From: Pelagibacteraceae bacterium AG-430-E20
GTDB lineage: Bacteria > Pseudomonadota > Alphaproteobacteria > Pelagibacterales > Pelagibacteraceae
Direction: 5' to 3'
Assembly: GCA_003209915.1 (NCBI GenBank)
Contig: QCOF01000001.1
Span: 62,001 to 126,000, forward strand
DNA: 64,000 nucleotides
Within the stretch, counting starts at the first letter, position 1, and each line of letters starts with the position of its first letter. The translations under genes and the position numbers were made by a program. Below are positions 1 through 8,031 of this stretch, piece by piece. The notes beneath the pieces were generated by a model. The model made no database searches. It saw nothing but the letters and a program-made list of their open reading frames with translations, and was not told the origin of the DNA.

Positions 1-1
1 A

Positions 2-463
2 ATTAATGCTGGATTAATAATGGATAATAAGCCAGTTGCAGGACTAATTAATGCTCCAGCTAAAAAAAGAATGTTTTACTCTTATGGAGAAGGTAATGCA
101 TATGAACTTAAAAATGGGAAAGAATTAAATCTCAGTGACAAAATTATAAAAAATACGAGCCCAATTAAATTTATATCATACTCAAATAAAATTAAGCCTG
201 AGATTCAAAAAATTTATGATGATCTGGGCGTGAAGAAAAATATTAAAATGAAAAGTTCCTTAAAATTTTGTGTAGTTGCAACAGGTGAATACGATGGTTA
301 TGTTGCAGAACCAAGAGCTTATGAGTGGGATATTGCAGCTGGTCACGCAATTTTAACTCATGCTGGTGGAGAAGTTACCGATTTTAATGGAAATGAAATT
401 TTATATGGCAAACCAAATTTAAAAAATACAAGTCTAATTTTAAAAAGCAAAACTATATTATAA
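2..463 (+). CDS. cysQ: 3'(2'),5'-bisphosphate nucleotidase (CysQ), C-terminal part
   Basis: Only the C-terminal part is present; the reading frame is open to the left edge, so the start lies outside the window. The protein belongs to the inositol monophosphatase/FIG superfamily, Mg-dependent phosphatases. CysQ removes the 3' phosphate from PAP, a by-product of sulfate assimilation. The second metal-binding signature is visible as EWDIAAGHAILTHAGGEV (bases about 323-376), where the Trp-Asp pair and the following Ala-Ala-Gly are the family hallmark. The GKPV-like strand near the left edge fits CysQ better than plain inositol monophosphatase, but the distinction cannot be made firmly without the N-terminus. 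Its stop overlaps the next small ORF as TAATG. Confidence 0.8.
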   Translation: MNAGLIMDNKPVAGLINAPAKKRMFYSYGEGNAYELKNGKELNLSDKIIKNTSPIKFISYSNKIKPEIQKIYDDLGVKKNIKMKSSLKFCVVATGEYDGYVAEPRAYEWDIAAGHAILTHAGGEVTDFNGNEILYGKPNLKNTSLILKSKTIL

Positions 464-606
464 TGGATGAACAGTTAAGAATTATATTAATTATAATTGT
501 GTCAGTCTCAATTTTTGGGTTATTAGTTTTTGTTTTTGTAAAAAATTATATTAGAAATAAAATTAATCGTCTTTTAGAAGATGAGGATAAAAACAATTTA
601 GAGTAA
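463..606 (+). CDS. Small single-pass membrane protein (47 aa)
   Basis: This short ORF begins inside the stop codon of cysQ (TAATG) and encodes 47 residues. Residues 6-26 form one strongly hydrophobic helix (IILIIIVSVSIFGLLVFVFV). A basic stretch (KNYIRNKINR) and then an acidic tail (LLEDEDKNNLE) follow, so a membrane anchor with a charged cytoplasmic tail is likely. Its last codons overlap the 3' end of recX on the other strand. I do not recognise a family. The translational coupling to cysQ and the clean TM-plus-charged-tail design argue that it is real. Confidence 0.5.
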   Translation: MDEQLRIILIIIVSVSIFGLLVFVFVKNYIRNKINRLLEDEDKNNLE

Positions 607-1161
607 ATTAATAATTTTTAAAAATTCATCCTTTTCTATATCCATAACTTTTTTTGAGGTTTCAAAATCAAAACCATTTCTTGCCAATAGTGATATATCT
701 TTTTTGTAAAATAAAGTTCTATTATCTTCAGCTCTTGCAGGTCCTATTCTTTTTTTTTTACAAATTTTAATTGCAGAAAAGAAATCTTGATCGCTATTGT
801 CTTCTCTAATTTTATTTACTGTCTCCTTAATAAACTCTTGATTTATTCCTTTTCCCATTAAGTAGTTACGAATTTTATTCAGTGAATTTCCTCTTTGAAC
901 CATACTTTTTGCTTTACTTTCAGAGTAAAATTGATCGTTAATAAATTTATTTTTTTCTAAGTCAGATAAAACAATATCGATTAGTTTGTTAACATCTTTT
1001 TTTCTTGTGTCAGATGCAGAAAGTTTCATGTATTTTTTTAACAGGTATGTTTTTAGCTGTTGTTTAGAGGGTGCATACTTTTCAACATATGATAATGCAA
1101 AACTTCTCATTTCATCTACTGTGACTTGAAGAGTTTTTTTTCTATTTCTTATAGGAATCAT
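598..1161 (-). CDS. recX: Regulatory protein RecX
   Basis: The 187-residue product matches RecX, the small all-helical protein that binds in the RecA filament groove and limits recombinase activity. It shows the usual tandem three-helix repeats: YAPSKQQLKTYLLKKY near residue 30, the family-typical LEKNKFINDQFYSESKAKSM and GNSLNKIRNYLMGKGI in the middle, and a C-terminal repeat. Length is in the normal range. RecA itself is not in the window, so recX is uncoupled from recA here, as is common in Alphaproteobacteria. It is divergent from the ABA4-like gene, with only 26 bases between start codons. Confidence 0.85.
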   Translation of the reverse strand: MIPIRNRKKTLQVTVDEMRSFALSYVEKYAPSKQQLKTYLLKKYMKLSASDTRKKDVNKLIDIVLSDLEKNKFINDQFYSESKAKSMVQRGNSLNKIRNYLMGKGINQEFIKETVNKIREDNSDQDFFSAIKICKKKRIGPARAEDNRTLFYKKDISLLARNGFDFETSKKVMDIEKDEFLKIINLL

Positions 1162-1187
1162 GATTAGATTGAATATAATATACTTAA

Positions 1188-1661
1188 ATGATCGAACAAA
1201 TTTATACTTATTTTACTATTGAAACACTTTATATGTGGATTAATCTAGGAGTTGTACCCTTCTGGCTTATTTTAATCTTTTTTCCACAATCTTACTTATG
1301 TAGATTTTTTATAACCTCAATTTTCCCATTTATTTTACTAAGCGGTGCTTATATTTTTATTTTGTATAAATCTTTCCTTAATGGTTACGATTTTAATGGA
1401 AATTTTAGTCTTTATTTAGGTTTAAATGAATTATCAAGATTATTTGAAGACTCCTTGTACTTGATGATTTTCTGGACTCATTTCATTGCTATTAATTTAT
1501 TTGTTGGTGGATGGATTGTTAAAGACTCTCAAAAATTTTCCATTAATAAAATTCTCCTTGCCTTACCATTGATAATGACATATTTGGTGGGTCCGATTGG
1601 TATATTTATTTACTGGATAATCAGAATTTTTTACGCGAAAAGAATAAATCTGTATGAATGA
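1188..1661 (+). CDS. ABA4-like (DUF4281) integral membrane protein
   Basis: The 157-residue protein has four predicted membrane helices (about residues 15-35, 38-58, 90-112 and 122-148). It carries the motif region LFEDSLYLMIFWTHFIAINLFVGGWIVKD and a late GPIGIFIYW segment, which fit the ABA4-like family named after plant neoxanthin synthesis protein ABA4. Its bacterial function is unknown. A perfect TATAAT box lies at 1174-1179, only 8 bases before the ATG, so the transcript may be leaderless or nearly so. The 3' end overlaps the next gene by 8 bases, implying translational coupling with the HCCA-isomerase-like enzyme. Confidence 0.65.
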   Translation: MIEQIYTYFTIETLYMWINLGVVPFWLILIFFPQSYLCRFFITSIFPFILLSGAYIFILYKSFLNGYDFNGNFSLYLGLNELSRLFEDSLYLMIFWTHFIAINLFVGGWIVKDSQKFSINKILLALPLIMTYLVGPIGIFIYWIIRIFYAKRINLYE

Positions 1662-2232
1662 TCATGTAGATTTTTATTTTGATATAATCAGCCCCTACGC
1701 TTTCATTGCGTATAAAAATATTATTAATATTAAAAACATTAAATTTAACTTTAAACCAATTTTACTAGGTGGCCTACATAACTTAGTAGGGATAACAGCT
1801 CCAGCTTTCAATAAATTTAAATTAAAAAATATGAAAAATGATTGTGAATTAATTTCAAAAAAAAATAAAATAAATTTTATTTGGAACTCAAATTTTCCAA
1901 TTAATTCACTTTATATAATGAGGGGCTACTTGTTTGTAGAAGAAAATAAAAAAAATAAATATTTAGAAACTTTTTTTAATGCGTATTGGCAGGATGATAT
2001 AGATTTAAATATCGAAGATAGTATCATTCAATTATTAAATAATTTAAGTATCGATCATAAACAATTTTTTAAAAGTATTGGTGAACAAGAAATAAAAGAT
2101 GAATTAAAAAACCTTACTCATGAAGCTTTTGAAAGGGAAATTTTTGGAGCTCCTACTTTTGTTGTTAATAACAAAATTTTTTGGGGACAAGACCGTTTAG
2201 AATATGCGATAGATGAATTGACTAGTAATTAA
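1654..2232 (+). CDS. 2-hydroxychromene-2-carboxylate isomerase family protein (DsbA fold)
   Basis: The 192-residue protein has the kappa-class GST/DsbA-like layout: an N-terminal strand VDFYFDIISPYAF, a helical insertion, and a C-terminal FGAPTFVVNNKIFWGQDRLE segment. Ser13 in the DIISPY motif occupies the position of the glutathione-activating Ser of HCCA isomerase and GSTK; there is no CxxC pair, so a disulfide oxidase role is unlikely. The cis-Pro motif (APTF) is present. In naphthalene degraders the family isomerises 2-hydroxychromene-2-carboxylate with glutathione. No aromatic pathway is visible here, so the substrate is open. It overlaps the preceding ABA4-like gene by 8 bases. Confidence 0.75.
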   Translation: MNDHVDFYFDIISPYAFIAYKNIINIKNIKFNFKPILLGGLHNLVGITAPAFNKFKLKNMKNDCELISKKNKINFIWNSNFPINSLYIMRGYLFVEENKKNKYLETFFNAYWQDDIDLNIEDSIIQLLNNLSIDHKQFFKSIGEQEIKDELKNLTHEAFEREIFGAPTFVVNNKIFWGQDRLEYAIDELTSN

Positions 2233-2612
2233 ACTATTTTAAATTTACTTTGTCTGATCGCTCCAAATCCACCATCAATATGAGAAACATTTTTAAATCC
2301 CATATCTTTTAAAGTTTTTGCTGCGAGTGCAGATCTTAATCCACCTGCACAAAATAAAACCATCTCTTTATTTTGATCAAGCTTTCCCTCTTTAAAATAA
2401 GGGCTTTCAGGGTCTAACCAAAATTCAAGCATGCCCCTAGGTATATGATGCGAACCCTCTACTTTTCCATCTCGTTCTAATTCTCTTACGTCCCTGATAT
2501 CGATTAAATTACATTTTTGGCCATCATACAATTTGAAAGCTTCATCCTTATCAATTGTATTTATTACATCTAAAGCAGCCTGAACTAAAGATTGTGCTGA
2601 TTTTATGGTCAT
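2229..2612 (-). CDS. Single-domain rhodanese-like sulfurtransferase
   Basis: This 127-residue protein is one rhodanese domain. The substrate-recognition segment NLIDIRDVRELERDGKVEGS (residues 35-54) and the active-site loop CAGGLRS (residues 88-94, Cys88 as persulfide carrier) are intact. The six-residue loop starting at Cys88 is typical of sulfur transferases, as opposed to the seven-residue loop of arsenate reductase or Cdc25-like members. It has no signal peptide, so it should act in the cytoplasm, for example in sulfur trafficking. It converges tail to tail with the upstream isomerase gene, overlapping by 4 bases. Confidence 0.85.
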   Translation of the reverse strand: MTIKSAQSLVQAALDVINTIDKDEAFKLYDGQKCNLIDIRDVRELERDGKVEGSHHIPRGMLEFWLDPESPYFKEGKLDQNKEMVLFCAGGLRSALAAKTLKDMGFKNVSHIDGGFGAIRQSKFKIV

Positions 2613-2633
2613 AATTAATTATACCTACTTATC

Positions 2634-3413
2634 ATGTTTTCAAAAAAATTAAAACCAGTCTTTGTAGAAAATACAAACCTAATAAGAATAGGACCTAAGA
2701 GAGATGGTGGTTACGTTTTAGATAAAAGAATTATAAATAAAATAGATCATATTATTACTTGTGGTCTAAGTGATGATTGGGAGTTTGAAAAAAAATTCTA
2801 TAACATGAATGATAAAGTAAAAATATTAGCTTACGATCATACTGTGGATACAAATTTTTGGATAAGAAGATTTTTTAATGATCTAATTGGTCTGTTTCTA
2901 CTAAAAAAACTTAGGATTTGGAAAATAATCAAAATATTACAATATATTGATTATCGTAATTTTTTTTCAAAAAAAAATCGGCACTTAAAATTAATGATAA
3001 GTGACAAAAATATTTCAAACCAGCAGATAACGATTAAAAAAATTTTAAGCAAAAGAAAAAATGTTTTGCTAAAAGTAGATATAGAAGGTGCAGAATATAA
3101 AATTCTAAAGGATATTTTATCCAACTTTAAGAAAATCAATTGTTTAATTATAGAATTTCACTCAGTGAGAGAAAATTTAGATAAAATCTATAATTTTGTA
3201 GATAAAATAAAAAATCTTAAATTAATACATATACACGGCAATAACATAAATAAATTAGACTCATCTGGATATCCTTATGCTTTAGAGCTAACTTTCGTAA
3301 ATTCAAAAAAAATAAAATATAAAAATAAAAAAAATTTAAAAAAATATCCTATTGCAAACATTGATTACCCTAGTGTTAAAAGAAATGAGGATATAAATTT
3401 AATTTTTAATTAA
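2634..3413 (+). CDS. FkbM-type SAM-dependent methyltransferase
   Basis: The 259-residue protein has a Rossmann-type methyltransferase layout. An N-terminal segment RIGPKRDGGYVL is followed by the probable SAM site ITCGLSDDWEFEK (residues 41-53). The FkbM hallmark KVDIEGAEYKIL lies at residues 147-158, and IEFH follows. FkbM-like enzymes often O-methylate sugars of surface polysaccharides or small metabolites. The next gene, 7 bases downstream on the same strand, looks like a glycosyltransferase, which supports a role in cell-surface glycan or lipid modification. The exact substrate cannot be read from the sequence. Confidence 0.7.
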   Translation: MFSKKLKPVFVENTNLIRIGPKRDGGYVLDKRIINKIDHIITCGLSDDWEFEKKFYNMNDKVKILAYDHTVDTNFWIRRFFNDLIGLFLLKKLRIWKIIKILQYIDYRNFFSKKNRHLKLMISDKNISNQQITIKKILSKRKNVLLKVDIEGAEYKILKDILSNFKKINCLIIEFHSVRENLDKIYNFVDKIKNLKLIHIHGNNINKLDSSGYPYALELTFVNSKKIKYKNKKNLKKYPIANIDYPSVKRNEDINLIFN

Positions 3414-3420
3414 TTATATT

Positions 3421-4437
3421 ATGAAAAAAGTAAATATTAAGGATAAAAAATTTTTAGTTAAATTATTTATAAAACTTGCAAGGAAATTAGGTTTTGAAAT
3501 TATTGATCAAAATAATCTCACTTTGCCAACAAACGAAAAAAACCTTAATGATAATTTAAATGTTTTAAATTCAAAAAGCATAAGTCTTCCTTTGGGTGAA
3601 GTAAAAGTAACAAGAAAAATAGAGAGTTTGTTAATAATTTTTAGATCTTTTACAAATGAAGATAAGCTTCTTTCTCAAAATAAAAAAAGATTATTTGAAA
3701 AAGACAAAAAAGAATACACACTGAGATCACTTCAATCGATTTGTAAAAATATAATTAAAATTCAAGAAGAAATGAAAAATATTAATATTTTTTTAAAAAT
3801 AATTGATGATAATTCAAACGAAAATATAAAAGAACAAATTAAAGTTATATGTAAAAGATATCAAATTAAGTACGAAATGAGTAATCTTGATAAAAATAAA
3901 TATGAAAAACAAATGAAATTTTCTAATAATGAAAGAATGCTAGCCCACAACTGTCACATATATGAGTCAAAAGAATATGCTATTAATTCTAATTTTGATT
4001 TAATTTATTTTGTTGAAGATGATTATATCCATGAAGATGATGCTTTGTGTGAAATGATATACAGCTATCAAAAAATTTCATCTCAAATAAATAACGAATT
4101 AGTATTGTGCCCTTCAGATTATCCTTATTTATATGTAAATACTGAACATACCCAAAATTTAATTGGCTATAAGAGACATTGGAGACAAGTAAACCAAAGC
4201 TTGTGCACATATTTAATTTCAAAACAAACTCTAAAAAGATATTGGTCATATTATGAAGATATGTTTTTAAATAATTATGATCCGTACGAAAAACCACTTC
4301 ATAATTTATATAAAAAAATTTATTGCTTTTCTCCAATGCCTTCTATAAGTCTTCACTTAACAAACATTAATTCAATTTATGGGCTCTCCCCTTTAAAAAA
4401 TTGGAAAGAACTGTGGGACAAAAATAATTATCAATAG
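3421..4437 (+). CDS. Putative GT-A type glycosyltransferase
   Basis: The 338-residue protein has a central alpha/beta region with FLKIIDDNSNENI (about 124-136) and an acidic motif YFVEDDYIHEDD (about 196-207). The latter resembles the metal-binding DxD of GT-A glycosyltransferases, and a C-terminal HLTNINSIYGLSP segment follows. The N-terminal 60 residues are Lys/Asn-rich and probably poorly ordered. I do not recognise a named family, so the call rests on the GT-A pattern and on its place directly behind an FkbM-type methyltransferase. Its TAG stop abuts the ATG of bcp with no spacer, so the three genes are probably co-transcribed. Confidence 0.5.
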   Translation: MKKVNIKDKKFLVKLFIKLARKLGFEIIDQNNLTLPTNEKNLNDNLNVLNSKSISLPLGEVKVTRKIESLLIIFRSFTNEDKLLSQNKKRLFEKDKKEYTLRSLQSICKNIIKIQEEMKNINIFLKIIDDNSNENIKEQIKVICKRYQIKYEMSNLDKNKYEKQMKFSNNERMLAHNCHIYESKEYAINSNFDLIYFVEDDYIHEDDALCEMIYSYQKISSQINNELVLCPSDYPYLYVNTEHTQNLIGYKRHWRQVNQSLCTYLISKQTLKRYWSYYEDMFLNNYDPYEKPLHNLYKKIYCFSPMPSISLHLTNINSIYGLSPLKNWKELWDKNNYQ

Positions 4438-4902
4438 ATGAAATTAAATTCTAAAGCGCCAATTTTTGATTTACCGTCAACTTCTAATGAAAAGTATTTT
4501 TTAAAAAATTCTGTTGGAAATTACGTCGTTTTATATTTTTATCCAAAAGATGATACTCCTGGATGTACAATTGAAACTAATGAATTTAACAAATTACTGC
4601 CTAAATTTAAAAAATTACAATGTGAAGTTTATGGTATTTCAAAAGATAGCTTAAAAAGTCATGATAAATTTAGAGATAAATATAAAATTAAATTTGATTT
4701 ATTAGCTGACGAAGAATTAAAAGTCCTAAAAAAATATAAAGTATGGCAAAAGAAAAAGTTCATGGGCAGGGAATTCATGGGTGTGGTTAGAACTACATAT
4801 TTACTAGATAAAAAAGGACAAATAGTAAAGGTTTGGAACAACGTCAAAGCCAAAGACCATGCTATAGAAGTGTTAGAAACTCTTAAAGGTATCGTAAAAT
4901 AA
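4438..4902 (+). CDS. bcp: Thioredoxin-dependent thiol peroxidase (Bcp/PrxQ)
   Basis: The 154-residue peroxiredoxin has the motif YFYPKDDTPGCTIETNEF with the peroxidatic Cys43. It reduces hydrogen peroxide and organic peroxides using thioredoxin. E. coli Bcp has a resolving Cys five residues after the peroxidatic one; here that position is Asn48, so the enzyme must work as a 1-Cys type or use the second Cys near residue 62 (LQCEVYG). The conserved Thr40 and the WGVR-like segment FMGVVRTTYLL are present. It is the last gene of a four-gene plus-strand run; a GC-rich hairpin starts just after its stop. Confidence 0.9.
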   Translation: MKLNSKAPIFDLPSTSNEKYFLKNSVGNYVVLYFYPKDDTPGCTIETNEFNKLLPKFKKLQCEVYGISKDSLKSHDKFRDKYKIKFDLLADEELKVLKKYKVWQKKKFMGREFMGVVRTTYLLDKKGQIVKVWNNVKAKDHAIEVLETLKGIVK

Positions 4903-4923
4903 AAAGGCCCCTTTCGGGGCCTT
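4898..4923 (-). terminator. Intrinsic terminator of amtB
   Basis: A perfect 8-bp stem (AAGGCCCC / GGGGCCTT) closed by a four-base loop lies at 4904-4923. Read on the minus strand, the loop is GAAA and five T residues follow, which is the canonical intrinsic-terminator form. On the plus strand only two T residues follow, so its main client is the minus-strand transcript coming from amtB, although the hairpin also sits directly behind the bcp stop codon. Confidence 0.8.
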
Positions 4924-5012
4924 AACTAACTAGCAAGAGAGAGATATTAAGCTAATTTTGTTTAGTTAGGAGCTCTTCAATGAGATAACGACATGGAGAT
5001 CGAAGAGCCCCT
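4924..5012 (-). ncRNA. Structured GC-rich 3'UTR / candidate small RNA downstream of amtB
   Basis: Between the amtB stop and its terminator lie about 100 untranslated bases with strong secondary structure. A 10-bp stem pairs 5002-5011 with 4969-4978 (nine Watson-Crick pairs and one G-U in the minus-strand RNA) around a 23-base loop. A second 7-bp stem pairs 4962-4968 with 4923-4929. The G+C of the stems stands out against the AT-rich surroundings. The terminator follows at once, so a discrete 3'-derived RNA is possible. I do not recognise an Rfam family. Confidence 0.45.
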
Positions 5013-5025
5013 ATATTGCATGCAA

Positions 5026-6327
5026 TTAGTCTCGTATTGCGTATGCGATTACACCTGTTTCAGTTACGTCAGTACCTTTGGACTCAGCCTCTTTACTTAG
5101 TCTAATTCCAAATGTTCCTTTCATAACCGAGAACACAATGTATGACACGACAAATACAAAAATGTTAATTGATAGCACACCAATTACTTGTGCACTAAAA
5201 GATGCATCAGTATTTGTTAGTGGAACTGCAAGTGTTCCCCAAATTCCAGCAAACATGTGAGCTGGAATTGCACCTACAACATCATCAAGTTTGAAACTGA
5301 ATAATAATTTAGTTCCAAATACAACGATTAAACCACCAATAGCTCCAATGAAAATTGCAGCTAATGGAGTTGGTGCCAATGGTTCTGCAGTTACTGCAAC
5401 TAATCCACCGATTGCTCCGTTTAACATTTGTACAACATCTGTTTTACCATATATCAATCTTGTAATTATAGCCGCGGCCATTACACCACCACAAGCAGCA
5501 AGATTGGTATTGATAAATATATTTGATACAGCTACTGCATCATCAAATGTTCCAATAGCTAATTGTGATCCACCATTGAATCCAAACCAACCTAACCATA
5601 AGATAAATACACCTACAGTTACTAATGGAATTGAAGAAGCAGCAAAAGGTTTAAGCGCTTTAGCTTCACCTTTACTGTCAAATCGTCCTGAACGCGCACC
5701 TAGCAACATTATCCCAGCTAGTGCAGCTGCACCACCTGTTGAGTGTACTAAAGTTGAACCAGCGAAATCTGAGAAGCCAAGTTCTGCTAACCAGCCTCCA
5801 CCCCACTGCCAACCCATTACGATAGGATAAATAATTCCAGCTAAAATTGCTGCGAATAGAAAGAACGGCCAAAGTTTAACTCTTTCAGCCATTGCTCCTG
5901 AACAAATTGAAACTGTTGTTGCACAGAAAACCATTTGGAAATACCAGTCAGAACCGTCCGCATATCCAGTATCAACTGAACTTGCATCTGACCATGGAGT
6001 AAATGTTCCAATGTATCCACCTTCTGGAATTCCATACGCTAAGTTATATCCAAACAACCAAAACATTATTCCGGCAATTGAGTAAAGACCAATGTTCTTT
6101 GCACAAATTACTGAAACACTTTTTGAAGTTACCATACCAGATTCTAGCATCGCAAAACCCGCCGCCATAAACATGACAAGGAAACCACAAATTAGAAATA
6201 GTAGTGAATTGAATATAGCTTGAACTTCAGCAGAAACAGTTGTTTCTGCCATTCCTGCACTACTCATGCTTAATAAAAATATTAAACTAAGAAGTGGCGC
6301 AGATATTCTTTTTATTAATTTAGTCAT
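5026..6327 (-). CDS. amtB: Ammonium transporter AmtB
   Basis: The product is an Amt/MEP/Rh ammonium channel with an N-terminal signal peptide (ending ...SSAGMAE) and eleven predicted helices. The family signature DFAGSTLVHSTGGAAAL carries the first pore His; the second is in VGAIPAHMFAGIWG. An in-frame ATG seven codons further upstream exists, but this start is preceded at 5-base distance by GGAGG and begins the signal peptide directly, so 6327 is preferred (433 aa). No glnK/PII gene neighbours it, unlike the usual glnK-amtB pair. Upstream lies an inverted repeat (6401-6419), and the message ends in an unusually structured 3' region. Confidence 0.95.
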   Translation of the reverse strand: MTKLIKRISAPLLSLIFLLSMSSAGMAETTVSAEVQAIFNSLLFLICGFLVMFMAAGFAMLESGMVTSKSVSVICAKNIGLYSIAGIMFWLFGYNLAYGIPEGGYIGTFTPWSDASSVDTGYADGSDWYFQMVFCATTVSICSGAMAERVKLWPFFLFAAILAGIIYPIVMGWQWGGGWLAELGFSDFAGSTLVHSTGGAAALAGIMLLGARSGRFDSKGEAKALKPFAASSIPLVTVGVFILWLGWFGFNGGSQLAIGTFDDAVAVSNIFINTNLAACGGVMAAAIITRLIYGKTDVVQMLNGAIGGLVAVTAEPLAPTPLAAIFIGAIGGLIVVFGTKLLFSFKLDDVVGAIPAHMFAGIWGTLAVPLTNTDASFSAQVIGVLSINIFVFVVSYIVFSVMKGTFGIRLSKEAESKGTDVTETGVIAYAIRD

Positions 6328-6400
6328 AAGACCTCCACTGTTAAGCATGGAGTTATATTTTTTAATAAAATTGAAAACTAACGCTGATTAGGAAAATTGG

Positions 6401-6419
6401 ATATGCAGTATTTGCATAT
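6401..6419. promoter_or_regulatory. Inverted repeat in the amtB upstream region
   Basis: ATATGC and GCATAT flank a 7-base spacer (6401-6419) about 75 bases upstream of the amtB start codon. It could be an operator or a leader hairpin. The glnA leader at 58343-58365 also has an inverted repeat, and both contain TTGCATA on the plus strand. A shared nitrogen-related factor is a guess; A+T-rich inverted repeats of this size occur by chance. Confidence 0.25.
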
Positions 6420-6422
6420 AGA

Positions 6423-6460
6423 AACAGCCCTAACGTGTATATTCTTACATTAGAGCTGTT
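6423..6460 (-). terminator. Hairpin terminator of the HU gene
   Basis: A 14-bp stem pairs 6423-6436 with 6447-6460. In the minus-strand RNA every position pairs (two G-U wobbles), while on the plus strand the same two positions would be C-A mismatches. This asymmetry indicates that the hairpin acts on the minus strand, 12 bases after the HU stop. Only three T residues follow, so termination may be weak. Confidence 0.55.
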
Positions 6461-6471
6461 AAAAAAAAAGA

Positions 6472-6747
6472 CTATTTATTGAATACTTCTTTTAAAGCTT
6501 TTGCTGGTAAAAATTTTACCTTTTGAGAGGCAGCAATTTGAATTTGCTCTCCTGTTCTAGGGTTTCTTCCAACTCTTGCTTTACGTTTTGCTACTTTATA
6601 TGTACCAAATCCAGCAATTTTTACTGAATCATCACCTTTTAAAGCATCTAAAATAGTGTTGGTAATCGTATCAAATGTTCGTTCTGCATCCGCTTTACTC
6701 AAATTTAATGAGCCAGAAAGCTGTGCAATCAGTTGTTTTTTGTTCAT
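6472..6747 (-). CDS. hup: HU family nucleoid DNA-binding protein
   Basis: The 91-residue protein has the standard HU length and fold. Helix-turn-helix dimer core residues 1-45 (MNKKQLIAQLSGSLNLSKAD...) are followed by the beta-arm signature GFGTYKVAKRKARVGRNPRTGE, including the intercalating Pro in RNPRTGE. It compacts and bends DNA as a dimer. A GGAG sequence a few bases before the ATG supports the start. It stands alone, with its own hairpin terminator downstream. The 157 bases upstream (6748-6904) hold its promoter region and no gene that I can see. Confidence 0.93.
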   Translation of the reverse strand: MNKKQLIAQLSGSLNLSKADAERTFDTITNTILDALKGDDSVKIAGFGTYKVAKRKARVGRNPRTGEQIQIAASQKVKFLPAKALKEVFNK

Positions 6748-6904
6748 TTTAGCTCCGGTTTTGTTGGTTAATATTTATACTTGCCATAAACATTGATAAA
6801 TCAAGCTTTTTTTTAGTGTTAAAAATTAAAAATACCACAATATCTTGTGAAAATTTAAATAAATGCTGATTTTACTTGATTTTTTGATGATGAGAAAACT
6901 TTTA

Positions 6905-8017
6905 TTAACTAAATAAACCTAAATCTTTTAGGTCATTAAAGGTTGTGAAAAACATTAATGATAGCAACAAAAACATACCGATTCGAAAAAATCCCTCTTG
7001 TGTTTTTTGTGACAAAGGACGCCCTAAAATACTTTCAAAAGCATAAAACATTAAGTGACCTCCATCAAGCATAGGTATTGGAAACAAATTAATTAGTCCT
7101 AAACTGATCGAAATGTAAGCCATCATACTTATAAAAGCTATCACACCAAAGGTTGCAACTTGTCCAGAGATCTTTGCAATTCTAATTGGACCTCCAAGTT
7201 GAGAGGTATCCGCTTTTCCCATGATCATTCCACCAATGTATTTTAAAGATGAAGTACTGACGTAATATAATTCATGAGCTGCATGGTATATTGCCTGGGC
7301 AGGACCTAATTTTACGTGATTTACTTCATTATTATAAGCCCCAAGTTTTATTCCAACCATTCTTTTATTGATTTTATTACCTAATCCATCCTCACCTTCA
7401 ACGATGTTAGGTTTAATTTTTAAAATTAATTCATCGTAAGAACGTTTAACTTTGAAATCTATAACGTCTCCTGTGGACATGGAGATAAATTTAGAAACTT
7501 CCATGATACTTTGAACTTTATTTCCATCTATTTCTAAAATTATATCTTGATTTTTAAGACCTCCAGTCATTGCTGGGCTATCTTTTTGTACCTCATTTAT
7601 AACCGCTGGAGTAAAATCTTTACCAATAAAAGTATAAATTGAAAAAAATATAACTAAAGCCAACAAAAAATTAGCTAAAGGTCCACCAAAAACAATTAAC
7701 GCCCTTTGATACAATGGTTTTAAAGTGAACAATTTTTCTTGTTCTTCTTTACTATATTTTTCTAGTATTTCTTTATGGTCAGCTTGAGAATATACATTTC
7801 TATCCCCAAAAAATTTAACATAACCCCCTAGTGGAATTGCACATATTTTCCAACGCGTTCCGTGTTTGTCATTCCAACCAAATAATTCTTTACCAAATCC
7901 AATTGAAAAATCAGTAACGCCTACTCCATATTTTCTAGCAAAATAATAGTGACCATATTCGTGAATGAATACCACAACTAAAATTAGAACTAAAAATGGA
8001 ACAATATAACTAAGCAT
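6905..8017 (-). CDS. rseP: Site-2 intramembrane zinc protease RseP (MmpA/YaeL)
   Basis: The 370-residue protein is an M50 site-2 protease. The zinc motif HEYGH lies at residues 19-23 in the first membrane helix, the third ligand is in the LFPIPMLDGGHL motif near residue 315, and one PDZ domain spans about residues 130-205. Members cut membrane-anchored anti-sigma factors or signal-peptide remnants. The single PDZ domain fits alphaproteobacterial MmpA rather than the two-PDZ E. coli RseP. In most Proteobacteria it sits between dxr and bamA. Here HU lies downstream and a different small gene upstream, so that context is broken. Confidence 0.9.
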   Translation of the reverse strand: MLSYIVPFLVLILVVVFIHEYGHYYFARKYGVGVTDFSIGFGKELFGWNDKHGTRWKICAIPLGGYVKFFGDRNVYSQADHKEILEKYSKEEQEKLFTLKPLYQRALIVFGGPLANFLLALVIFFSIYTFIGKDFTPAVINEVQKDSPAMTGGLKNQDIILEIDGNKVQSIMEVSKFISMSTGDVIDFKVKRSYDELILKIKPNIVEGEDGLGNKINKRMVGIKLGAYNNEVNHVKLGPAQAIYHAAHELYYVSTSSLKYIGGMIMGKADTSQLGGPIRIAKISGQVATFGVIAFISMMAYISISLGLINLFPIPMLDGGHLMFYAFESILGRPLSQKTQEGFFRIGMFLLLSLMFFTTFNDLKDLGLFS

Positions 8018-8031
8018 ATCTAATATTTTAA

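Noticed and set aside
5291..5830. 179-residue plus-strand ORF inside amtB
   Set aside because: It is antisense to the well-supported amtB coding sequence and rich in Pro, Asn and Ala as expected from the reversed frame of membrane helices; no ribosome binding site or family.
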